From: REEB481 sp039796915
GTDB taxonomy: Bacteria; Bacteroidota; Bacteroidia; NS11-12g; UBA955
Direction of reading: 5' to 3'
Length of the DNA: 6,233 bases
Assembly (NCBI GenBank): GCA_039796915.1
Contig: JBDKIU010000071.1
Coordinates: forward strand, 1-6,233
The position numbers and the translations under genes are program-made. Positions 1-5,736 of this stretch are shown here, in pieces; position 1 is the stretch's first letter; every line of letters starts with the position of its first letter. Below the pieces are notes generated by a model. That model had not been told where the DNA came from. It saw only the letters and a list, made by a program, of their open reading frames with translations, and made no database searches.

Positions 1-17
1 GAATGCTTGCATTGCAT

Positions 18-50
18 AAAAAAAGCGCGGTTTAAACCGCGCTTTTTTTT
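18..50. terminator. Bidirectional intrinsic terminator
   Basis: Positions 18-49 form an exact palindrome. A GC stem (GCGCGG at 25-30 pairing with CCGCGC at 37-42) encloses TTTAAA and is flanked by seven A on the left and eight T on the right. Read on either strand this is a GC hairpin followed by a U run. It lies 20 bases past the stop of the minus-strand FKBP gene, so it should end that transcript. The symmetry means it could also end a plus-strand transcript entering from the left, of which the window shows nothing. Confidence 0.93.
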
Positions 51-69
51 GTCGTGATGCCAGATTTTA

Positions 70-816
70 TTACTCTACCTCAACCTGTGGCGCACCGGAG
101 TTTTCGGGGCGGCCTTCAAGCACGGTAGGACCGGGGTTCATTCCCAAAAGGTTCATTTCCCAGATATACACGGCAAATTCTTCTTCCAGACTGCCGCCCT
201 GGAAACCGGGCAATGGTCCGGGAATGTACAGTGTAGCTTTTGAGCCAACGGGCACACGGGTAATCCATTCCACCAGCGCCTGAATAGGAATAGACCTTAC
301 AGGAATGGTGAGCGGGCGCTTCATGTCTTCAGTGTTTTGCAGGACTTTATTGTTCTGATCCTTCACCACAAAATGAATCACCACAGTATCGTTCAGGGTA
401 GGCACGGCATCTTTCCCGCGGGAAGTCATTTTAAACTGCGCCTTGGAAGGAAGTTCTTCTATGCCGCTTTTCTTCTTGTTGTCGGCCAGCCATTTGTTGG
501 CAGCTTCCTTGGCCTTCTTTTCGCCTTCGGAGCGCAGCTTTTGCAGGTAACCCTGGAAGGCTGCATTGGCGCGTTTTTCAGAAACATCATAGCCACTGTC
601 TTTCTTGATGCCGTCTTCAAAACCTTTGGCAAAAGAAGAGTAGTCAATTTCTTTCAAACCTTCGCCTTTGTAGGAGAAGGCTGTGCGCAGGCCCAGCATA
701 TAGCTGAAGCTGTCCAGCGGGGTTTTCAGGGTTTTGGAGGTGTTTACGGATTTGCCGCAGGAACCCAGGGTAAGCACTGCCAGCAGGGGCAGCAATATTT
801 TTTTAGTGGAATTCAT
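70..816 (-). CDS. FKBP-type peptidyl-prolyl isomerase-like lipoprotein with degenerate active site
   Basis: Predicted envelope lipoprotein of 248 residues. I chose the ATG at 816 because it gives a classical lipoprotein signal: lysines at 5-6, a hydrophobic stretch at 7-17 and the lipobox LGSC with Cys20. The same frame can be extended to a GTG at 843, which would only add nine residues in front of that signal. Residues about 34-71 resemble the FKBP N-terminal dimerisation domain (pattern SYxLGLR...FxxGFxDGI). Residues 88-118 are a charged helix rich in Lys, Glu and Ala. Residues about 125-226 follow the FKBP fold (DTVVIHF, PVGSKATLYIP, final strand 214-225). Family members assist folding of exported proteins by isomerising Xaa-Pro bonds. 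Here most pocket residues are replaced, including those equivalent to FKBP12 Asp37, Trp59 and Tyr82, so catalysis is doubtful. The gene lies 57 bases downstream of the ABC-F gene with no clear terminator between, so read-through is possible. Confidence 0.85.
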   Translation of the reverse strand: MNSTKKILLPLLAVLTLGSCGKSVNTSKTLKTPLDSFSYMLGLRTAFSYKGEGLKEIDYSSFAKGFEDGIKKDSGYDVSEKRANAAFQGYLQKLRSEGEKKAKEAANKWLADNKKKSGIEELPSKAQFKMTSRGKDAVPTLNDTVVIHFVVKDQNNKVLQNTEDMKRPLTIPVRSIPIQALVEWITRVPVGSKATLYIPGPLPGFQGGSLEEEFAVYIWEMNLLGMNPGPTVLEGRPENSGAPQVEVE

Positions 817-873
817 GAGTGGTATGAGTCGCAAAGAAAACACTTTTTCGAGCTTCTGTATCGCCAGATCTGC

Positions 874-2493
874 TTAAGCGCCGTAAAGCTGTTCGCGGCG
901 TTCCTGAATGGCTTTATCTTCCGCATATTCTTCGTAGCTCATGTGGCGGTCGATGATGCCATGAGGTGTGATTTCGATGATGCGGTTGGCAATGGTATTG
1001 ATGAACTCCTGGTCATGGCTGTGGAAGAGCACAATGCCTTTGTATTCCACCAGCGCGTTGTTCAGCGCCTGAATGGATTCCAAATCCAGGTGGTTGGTAG
1101 GTTCATCCATGATGAGCAGGTTGGGGTTTTCCAGCATCATCTTGCTGAGCATGCAACGTACTTTCTCGCCACCACTCAGCACCTTAGCCATTTTCTGGGT
1201 TTCTTCACCGCTGAACAGCATGCGTCCCAAAAAACCGCGGATGAACGTTTCGTCTTTTTCTGTGGAGAACTGACGCAGCCAATCCACCAGATTCAGGTTC
1301 ACGCCTTCAAAATAGGAACTGTTGTCGTTGGGAAGGTTGGAATATTTGATGGTTACGCCCCAATGCACAGAGCCGCTTGAGGGTTGTGTTTCGCCCCAAA
1401 GCACCTTGAACAGGGTATTCAGCGCGAGCGTATTTCTGGAAAGGAACGCAATTTTATCTCCTTTGGAAATTTTAAAATCTGCTTTGCTGAACAGGGGTTC
1501 ATTGCCGGCCATGAAGCTCAGGTTTTCCACGTTGAGCACCTGATCGCCGGCATCGCGTTCGGGTTTGAACACAATGCCTGGGTAACGGCGGGTGCTGGGC
1601 TGAATTTCTTCAATGTCCAGCTTGTCGAGCATCTTCTTACGCGCGGTTGCCTGACGGCTTTTGGCCACGTTGGCACTGAAGCGGGCAATAAATTCCAGCA
1701 GTTCCTTCTTCTTTTCCTCGGCCTTTTTGTTCTGTTCAGAACGCTGCCTGAGTGCCAGCTGTGAGCTTTGGTACCAGAAGGTGTAGTTGCCGGTGAAAAT
1801 CTTGATGCGGCTGTAGTCAATGTCGCATACATGTGTACACACATTGTCCAGGAAGTGACGGTCGTGGCTCACCACGAGTACGGTATTCTCGAAGTTCGCA
1901 AGGAAGTCTTCCAGCCAGCGGATGGTTTCCACGTCCAGGTCGTTCGTAGGTTCGTCCATCAGCAGCACGTCCGGGTTTCCGAACAGGCACTGAGCGAGCA
2001 GCACGCGTACTTTTTGGTTACCGTTCAGTTCCTTCAGCGGCAGTTCGTGGTATTTTTCCGGGATGCCGAGGTTGCTCAGCAAAGTCGCCGCATCACTTTC
2101 TGCATTCCAGCCATCCATTTCTGCAAACAGGCCTTCCAGTTCGCTGGCGCGGATGCCGTCTTCATCGGTGAAATCTGCCTTGGCATACAGCGCATCCTTT
2201 TCTTCCATGATCTTCCAGAGTTGCTGATGACCGCGCAATACGGTTTGCAATACCGGAACTTCGTCAAATTCAAAGTGGTTCTGCTTCAGCACGGCCATGC
2301 GCTTGCCTGGCTCCATGTCCACAGAGCCGGTATTGGGTTCAATTTCTCCGGAAAGAATTTTCAGGAAGGTGGACTTGCCGGCCCCGTTGGCACCGATGAT
2401 GCCGTAACAGTTGCCGGAAGTGAATTTCAGGTTTACTTCGTCAAAGAGAACACGTTTACCGTAACGAAGGGAAATATTGCTGACCGTTAGCAT
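874..2493 (-). CDS. ybiT: ABC-F family ATPase, YbiT type, with one degenerate ATP site
   Basis: Soluble twin-NBD protein of 539 residues with no membrane segments. ABC-F proteins bind the ribosomal E-site region and act on stalled or non-productive complexes. The closest match I recognise is E. coli YbiT, in length, the DRHFL...VCTH segment and the KSRQA linker. NBD1 has Walker A GANGAGKS (34-41), Walker B ending D180-E181 and switch His210. The charged interdomain linker (P-site tRNA interaction motif) spans about 242-300. NBD2 has an intact signature LSGGE (439-443), Walker B D463-E464 with PTNHLD, and switch His493. Two motifs are abnormal: the NBD1 signature reads LNGNQ (156-160), and the NBD2 P-loop reads SRNTLALNT (352-360), without glycine or the catalytic lysine. 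The NBD2 Q-loop also seems to lack glutamine, with Leu387 at that place. The frame is intact, so this is not a pseudogene. The ATG at 2493 sits 10 bases from a good -7 element. I am sure of the family, less so of the subfamily name. Confidence 0.93.
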   Translation of the reverse strand: MLTVSNISLRYGKRVLFDEVNLKFTSGNCYGIIGANGAGKSTFLKILSGEIEPNTGSVDMEPGKRMAVLKQNHFEFDEVPVLQTVLRGHQQLWKIMEEKDALYAKADFTDEDGIRASELEGLFAEMDGWNAESDAATLLSNLGIPEKYHELPLKELNGNQKVRVLLAQCLFGNPDVLLMDEPTNDLDVETIRWLEDFLANFENTVLVVSHDRHFLDNVCTHVCDIDYSRIKIFTGNYTFWYQSSQLALRQRSEQNKKAEEKKKELLEFIARFSANVAKSRQATARKKMLDKLDIEEIQPSTRRYPGIVFKPERDAGDQVLNVENLSFMAGNEPLFSKADFKISKGDKIAFLSRNTLALNTLFKVLWGETQPSSGSVHWGVTIKYSNLPNDNSSYFEGVNLNLVDWLRQFSTEKDETFIRGFLGRMLFSGEETQKMAKVLSGGEKVRCMLSKMMLENPNLLIMDEPTNHLDLESIQALNNALVEYKGIVLFHSHDQEFINTIANRIIEITPHGIIDRHMSYEEYAEDKAIQERREQLYGA

Positions 2494-2503
2494 AAATGGG
2501 CCG

Positions 2504-2511
2504 CAAAATTA
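2504..2511 (-). promoter_or_regulatory. Candidate Bacteroidota -7 promoter element for the ABC-F gene
   Basis: On the minus strand the bases read TAATTTTG, a full match to the Bacteroidota primary sigma factor -7 consensus TAnnTTTG. It ends 10 bases before the ATG, implying a very short leader of about 3 to 6 bases. No convincing TTTG -33 element lies at the expected distance upstream. The site is in the 63-base divergent spacer, so the plus-strand gene must be driven from the same small region. Confidence 0.45.
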
Positions 2512-2556
2512 GCCGTTTTTGCGCGTTAGCGGCGGTTTTCATTTAAATTGCCTCTG

Positions 2557-3264
2557 ATGCTTTTTTTGTTATCGCTGTTGCAATTGGGTAATCCGGGCCC
2601 GCATTGGTTGAGTCGTCCGGGCTTGCTATTGCTGCCCGGCAAGCCGGAGCAGCAAATCGGACTTGCTTACCAGGGAAGCCACCATGCTTCCGGAGGTTCC
2701 ATGTATCATGCAGGAATGGTGGGAGATCATTATTGGTTGAGCGGACAAATGGGCTTCCATGCTTACCGCAACAGGGCCATGGGTTCCGGCTCGAAAGGGC
2801 AACTGTATCAGGCAGAGCTACAACTGGCGTACCGGTATAAAAACCAACCAGAGCAAGGTTTGCTCGGCAGTTTTTGGACGGGCGGGCTTCAGGTTTCCAG
2901 TTTCAATGCCCAATCGGAAGGACTTCAGTTTTGGCGTGTTTCAGGGAATCAATACATGCCGTATGTTGCAGCAGGTTTTACGCTGCATCGGGGCATGTTC
3001 ACCCTGCAATTGGCTGGAAAAGGTGGCATGAGCAGGGTTTGGGCCGCGGAATTGAAGCAGTTGAACCCCGATTATACATTTTCAGACTTTGGTTTCACAC
3101 CGGGGAACTGGCAGCCGCAACTCATTCCTTCGGCGACGCTGATTGCAGGCCGAAACAGGGTGCGTTGTTTTCTGGGAAGTTCAGTCCAATCCCATGGAAA
3201 TTCCTGGCAAGGTCCGTACCATCATTTTGGGATTGTGTGGAAGCCTGCCAAGGAGCAAACTTGA
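2557..3264 (+). CDS. Hypothetical exported protein, probable outer-membrane beta-barrel
   Basis: Unrecognised protein of 235 residues, the only plus-strand gene here. The ATG at 2557 is preferred; a TTG at 2548 would add three codons, and an in-frame TAG at 2527 rules out a longer start. Residues 1-10 are hydrophobic and resemble a short signal peptide, though without the usual positive charges and without a lipobox cysteine. No transmembrane helix follows. The rest alternates short stretches of small and aromatic residues typical of beta-strands (for example around 66-71, 88-95, 108-117 and 135-150), and the last strand ends HFGIVWK near the C-terminus. The composition is rich in Gly, Gln, His and Trp and poor in acidic residues. 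The layout recalls the roughly 25 kDa beta-barrel proteins common in Bacteroidota, in which a PLxxxKGExQ segment precedes the first strand (here about residues 22-33); this comparison is from memory and weak. It is divergent from the ABC-F gene and convergent with exbD. Confidence 0.72.
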   Translation: MLFLLSLLQLGNPGPHWLSRPGLLLLPGKPEQQIGLAYQGSHHASGGSMYHAGMVGDHYWLSGQMGFHAYRNRAMGSGSKGQLYQAELQLAYRYKNQPEQGLLGSFWTGGLQVSSFNAQSEGLQFWRVSGNQYMPYVAAGFTLHRGMFTLQLAGKGGMSRVWAAELKQLNPDYTFSDFGFTPGNWQPQLIPSATLIAGRNRVRCFLGSSVQSHGNSWQGPYHHFGIVWKPAKEQT

Positions 3265-3268
3265 ATCA

Positions 3269-3682
3269 TTACTCGAACTTCTGGGTGGCGAGCACCATTT
3301 TGATGCCCAGCTTGGTGCCAATTTGCATAACGTCCACCATGTCCTGAACCACGAGGTTCTTGTCCACGCGCAGCACAATATTCATGCTGTTGTCCGGATT
3401 ACTCGGGTCGGCATTGGCATCACGCAGTGCCGTGAGTTCCTGTTCCAGGTTGGCATATTCAATTTCGCGCTGGTCAATGAAGTACTTCTTTTCCTCGGTA
3501 ACGGTGAGCGTGTATTGCTTCTTTTTTACGTCCTGAGTGGTTTTTGCCTGCGGAAGTTTGATGGGAATGATGTTCGGATTTGCTACCGTGGACACAATGA
3601 GGAAGAACAACAACAGGAAGAACATGATGTCATTCAGGGCTTCGGTGCCCACTTCAGCATGTTTTTGCCTTCGCCTCATCAT
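3269..3682 (-). CDS. exbD: ExbD/TolR family proton-channel subunit
   Basis: Protein of 137 residues, normal length for ExbD. It has a short basic cytoplasmic tail (RRR at 3-5), one transmembrane helix at about 18-35 and a periplasmic domain of about 100 residues. Asp18, at the start of the helix in the sequence ALNDIMFF, matches the single essential membrane aspartate of the family (Asp25 in E. coli ExbD) that carries protons. The C-terminal part (DKNLVVQDMVDVMQ...GIKMVLATQ) fits the ExbD/TolR periplasmic fold. With ExbB it forms the inner-membrane motor that transmits proton-motive force to TonB-like proteins. Its ATG overlaps the exbB stop codon by four bases (ATGA at 3682-3679), which points to translational coupling. 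Bacteroidota clusters often carry two exbD genes and a tonB; here exbD is the last minus-strand gene before the convergent neighbour, so neither is adjacent. ExbD rather than TolR is a best guess. Confidence 0.93.
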   Translation of the reverse strand: MMRRRQKHAEVGTEALNDIMFFLLLFFLIVSTVANPNIIPIKLPQAKTTQDVKKKQYTLTVTEEKKYFIDQREIEYANLEQELTALRDANADPSNPDNSMNIVLRVDKNLVVQDMVDVMQIGTKLGIKMVLATQKFE

Positions 3683-4389
3683 AATCCGGGCTGGTTAAGC
3701 AGTTCTTTCACCTGCAGCTTGTTGTCTTCAATATGCTCGATGAAGCGCTCCACACGGGCTTCCAGTAACTGATAACCCACGAAGGCAATCAGACCAACAA
3801 TCAGACCTGCTCCGGAAGTAATCATCTTCTGATACAAACCATCGGAGATGCTGGAAATGTTGATGTTGCTGTCCAGAGAGATTTTATAGAAGATGTTGAT
3901 GATGCCGACAATCGTTCCCACAAAGCCCAGCATTGGTGCAATCCGTCCGATGAGCGACAAGTAGTTGAGGCGGTTTTCCATGCGGCTGATTTCCACCTGT
4001 GCTTTGTCGTTCATGGCGGTGTCAATATCGCTCAGGCTGGCGCCGAGGAAGTTGAGGCCGGTACCAACCACCTGAGCCTGCGCGGTGGGAATGCGCTCGC
4101 AGTATTGCTGTGCGCCCTTGATGTTTCCATTCGCCAGGTTGTCGCGCACGATGTTGATGAGGTTCTTGTCTATTTTTCCGCGCTGGTTCACGTACAAGGT
4201 CCTTTCGATGATGTAGAACAGCGCAATGAAGAAAATCAGTCCGAGTGGAATCATCACCGGACCACCCTTCATCACCAGTTCGAAGAAGGAGATGGACGAT
4301 TCCTTGGTGGGTGCAGCTGCAGTTGTTCCGGCTGTTGTATCGGCAGCGGCAGCGGTGATTTGCAGCAGGGTGGCGTATAAAAGGTTCAT
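3679..4389 (-). CDS. exbB: ExbB/TolQ/MotA family proton-channel protein
   Basis: Inner-membrane protein of 236 residues. The ATG at 4389 is chosen; a TTG at 4404 would add five residues and lies in the A/T-rich leader. The protein begins with a hydrophobic segment and an Ala/Thr-rich low-complexity stretch (about 12-28). Transmembrane helices follow at about 44-61, 144-167 and 190-209, with a cytoplasmic domain between the first two and a charged C-terminal tail. The second helix holds the family signature PMLGFVGTIVGI (152-163) with Thr159, which would line the channel. In the third helix the position of E. coli ExbB Glu176 appears to be Gln187, and Thr181 appears to be Ser192. ExbB pentamers surround ExbD and conduct protons to power TonB-dependent uptake or related envelope work. 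The gene is directly coupled to exbD. ExbB, TolQ and other family motors cannot be told apart without a nearby partner gene. Confidence 0.93.
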   Translation of the reverse strand: MNLLYATLLQITAAAADTTAGTTAAAPTKESSISFFELVMKGGPVMIPLGLIFFIALFYIIERTLYVNQRGKIDKNLINIVRDNLANGNIKGAQQYCERIPTAQAQVVGTGLNFLGASLSDIDTAMNDKAQVEISRMENRLNYLSLIGRIAPMLGFVGTIVGIINIFYKISLDSNINISSISDGLYQKMITSGAGLIVGLIAFVGYQLLEARVERFIEHIEDNKLQVKELLNQPGL

Positions 4390-4442
4390 GTGTTGGTTAG
4401 GCAAAAAAAGCCATTTATTGGCATGGAACGCAGATAGGTTCA

Positions 4443-4488
4443 GAAAAATTATCCGCAGGCATGCACAATTTTGTGGAAGCCTGCGGAT
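4443..4488 (-). terminator. Intrinsic terminator of ribBA
   Basis: A perfect 10-base stem pairs ATCCGCAGGC (4451-4460) with GCCTGCGGAT (4479-4488). Inside the 18-base loop CACAA (4464-4468) can pair with TTGTG (4471-4475), which would lengthen the hairpin. On the minus strand the hairpin is followed by AATTTTTC, a short U run. The stem begins on the base right after the ribBA stop codon (4489-4491). It separates ribBA from exbB, so exbB needs its own promoter in the roughly 60 bases that remain, where only partial matches such as TAATTTTT (4444-4451) are seen. Confidence 0.85.
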
Positions 4489-5694
4489 TTACAGCTCGTG
4501 GCCCATGCGGGTCTGCTTGGTATGCAGGTAGTTTCTGTTGTGTGGATTGGGTGCAACTTTCAGCGGAACATTTTCCACGATTTCCAGGCCATAGCTGACC
4601 AATCCTGTGCGTTTCCGCGGATTGTTGCTCATAAGCCGCATTTTGCTCACACCCAGATTGCGCAGGATTTGCGCTCCAATGCCATAGTCGCGTTCATCCA
4701 TCCTGAAGCCGAGGCTCAGGTTGGCATCCACCGTATCCAATCCTTGTTCCTGCAGCTTGTAGGCCCTGAGTTTGTTCATCAAACCAATGCCGCGTCCTTC
4801 CTGATTCATGTACACGATGACGCCTTTGCCTTCCTGTTCAATCAACTTCATGGCCTGCTCCAGCTGTTCTCCGCAATCGCAGCGGCAGGAACCAAACACA
4901 TCACCGGTAAGGCAGCTGCTGTGCACACGCACCAACACAGGCTCATCGGGCGCCCATTCACCCTTCACCAGGGCCAGGTGCTCCTGTCCGGAGTTGATTT
5001 GCCGAAATGCAATCAGGCTGAAATCACCATGTTGCGTGGGCATCTGCACGGCTATTTCCCTTTTAATCAGGGTTTCATGCTCCAAACGGTAGCGGATGAG
5101 GTGTTCTATGGAAATGATCTTCAGCCCGAATTTTTCGGCAACCAGCATCAGGTCGTCCAAGCGTGCCATGGTGCCGTCTTCGTTCAGGATTTCCACAATA
5201 CAGCCGGCGGGCTCAAAACCGGCCAGCCTGGCCAGGTCGATGGCGGCTTCGGTATGTCCTGCGCGGCGCAATACGCCTTCAGCCTTGGCGCGAAGCGGGA
5301 AAATATGTCCGGGTTTGCCAAAATCATCGGGCTTGAATCCCGGATCAATCAATGCCTGAATCGTTTTGGCGCGGTCCTGTGCGCTGATGCCCGTGGTACA
5401 GCCATGGCCCAGCAAATCAACAGAAACTGTAAACGCGGTTTCGTGGGTAGCGGTATTTCTTCCCACCATCATTTCCAGACCGAGTTCATGACAACGCTCT
5501 TCGGTGAGCGGCACGCAGATGAGGCCTCGGCCTTCACGCGCCATGAAATTCACCAGCTCAGGAGTCATATTGCGGGCTGCGGTAACGAAGTCACCTTCGT
5601 TCTCGCGGTCCTCGTCATCAACCACGATCACGAGTTTCCCGTTGCGGATGTCTTCAATAGCTTCAGCTACGGAATGCAGTTTTATGTCGGCCAC
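4489..5694 (-). CDS. ribBA: Bifunctional 3,4-dihydroxy-2-butanone-4-phosphate synthase / GTP cyclohydrolase II
   Basis: Cytoplasmic riboflavin enzyme of 401 residues, full length. The N-terminal half (about 1-202) converts ribulose 5-phosphate to 3,4-dihydroxy-2-butanone 4-phosphate plus formate; it shows the acidic metal-binding motif DDEDRENEGD (26-35) and HTEAAIDL (147-154). The C-terminal half (about 206-398) opens the GTP imidazole ring. Its zinc ligands are Cys261, Cys272 and Cys274 in the SCLTGD...RCDCG motif, followed by NQEGRGIGL (297-305), DYGIGAQIL and SNNPRKR. All key residues of both halves are present. The start is GTG at 5694: an in-frame TAA lies six bases upstream of it and the first ATG codon inside is far downstream at residue 43, past the metal-binding motif. 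The upstream threonine dehydrogenase gene ends 42 bases away, so cotranscription is possible. I see no room for an FMN riboswitch in that gap and no other rib gene in the window. A strong hairpin terminator follows. Confidence 0.97.
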   Translation of the reverse strand: MADIKLHSVAEAIEDIRNGKLVIVVDDEDRENEGDFVTAARNMTPELVNFMAREGRGLICVPLTEERCHELGLEMMVGRNTATHETAFTVSVDLLGHGCTTGISAQDRAKTIQALIDPGFKPDDFGKPGHIFPLRAKAEGVLRRAGHTEAAIDLARLAGFEPAGCIVEILNEDGTMARLDDLMLVAEKFGLKIISIEHLIRYRLEHETLIKREIAVQMPTQHGDFSLIAFRQINSGQEHLALVKGEWAPDEPVLVRVHSSCLTGDVFGSCRCDCGEQLEQAMKLIEQEGKGVIVYMNQEGRGIGLMNKLRAYKLQEQGLDTVDANLSLGFRMDERDYGIGAQILRNLGVSKMRLMSNNPRKRTGLVSYGLEIVENVPLKVAPNPHNRNYLHTKQTRMGHEL

Positions 5695-5717
5695 GAAACG
5701 TTAACAGTTAAGTGCCG

Positions 5718-5725
5718 CAAAAGTC
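5718..5725 (-). promoter_or_regulatory. Possible -7 promoter element for ribBA
   Basis: The minus strand reads GACTTTTG, one mismatch from TAnnTTTG, and is followed by CGGC exactly as in the ABC-F promoter candidate (shared TTTTGCGGC). It lies 23 bases before the GTG start, within the 42-base gap after the upstream gene. No clear -33 element is seen, so support is modest. Confidence 0.3.
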
Positions 5726-5736
5726 GGGAAAATCCC

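Noticed and set aside
865..872. The palindrome CAGATCTG between the ABC-F and FKBP genes as a terminator or operator.
   Set aside because: Eight bases is within chance expectation, and no U run follows it on the minus strand.
337..1380. A 347-codon open frame on the plus strand.
   Set aside because: It is antisense to the FKBP and ABC-F genes, both supported by motifs. The product shows the same His/Phe/Val-rich antisense composition and no domain.
1414..1440. A frameshift or sequencing error as the cause of the abnormal second P-loop in the ABC-F gene.
   Set aside because: The frame continues correctly on both sides with family-like residues (DKIAF before, LFKVLWGE after), and the segment has the normal length, so substitution fits better than an indel.
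1768..2490. A 240-codon open frame on the plus strand.
   Set aside because: It lies wholly opposite the first ATPase domain of the ABC-F gene and has no motif of its own.
3143..3772. A 209-codon plus-strand frame spanning the convergent junction.
   Set aside because: It overlaps the plus-strand gene in another frame and the antisense of exbD and exbB. It has no plausible start region or family features.
5695..5736. A possible FMN riboswitch ahead of ribBA.
   Set aside because: Only 42 bases separate the start from the upstream stop codon, too few for the RFN element, and none of its conserved stems is seen.
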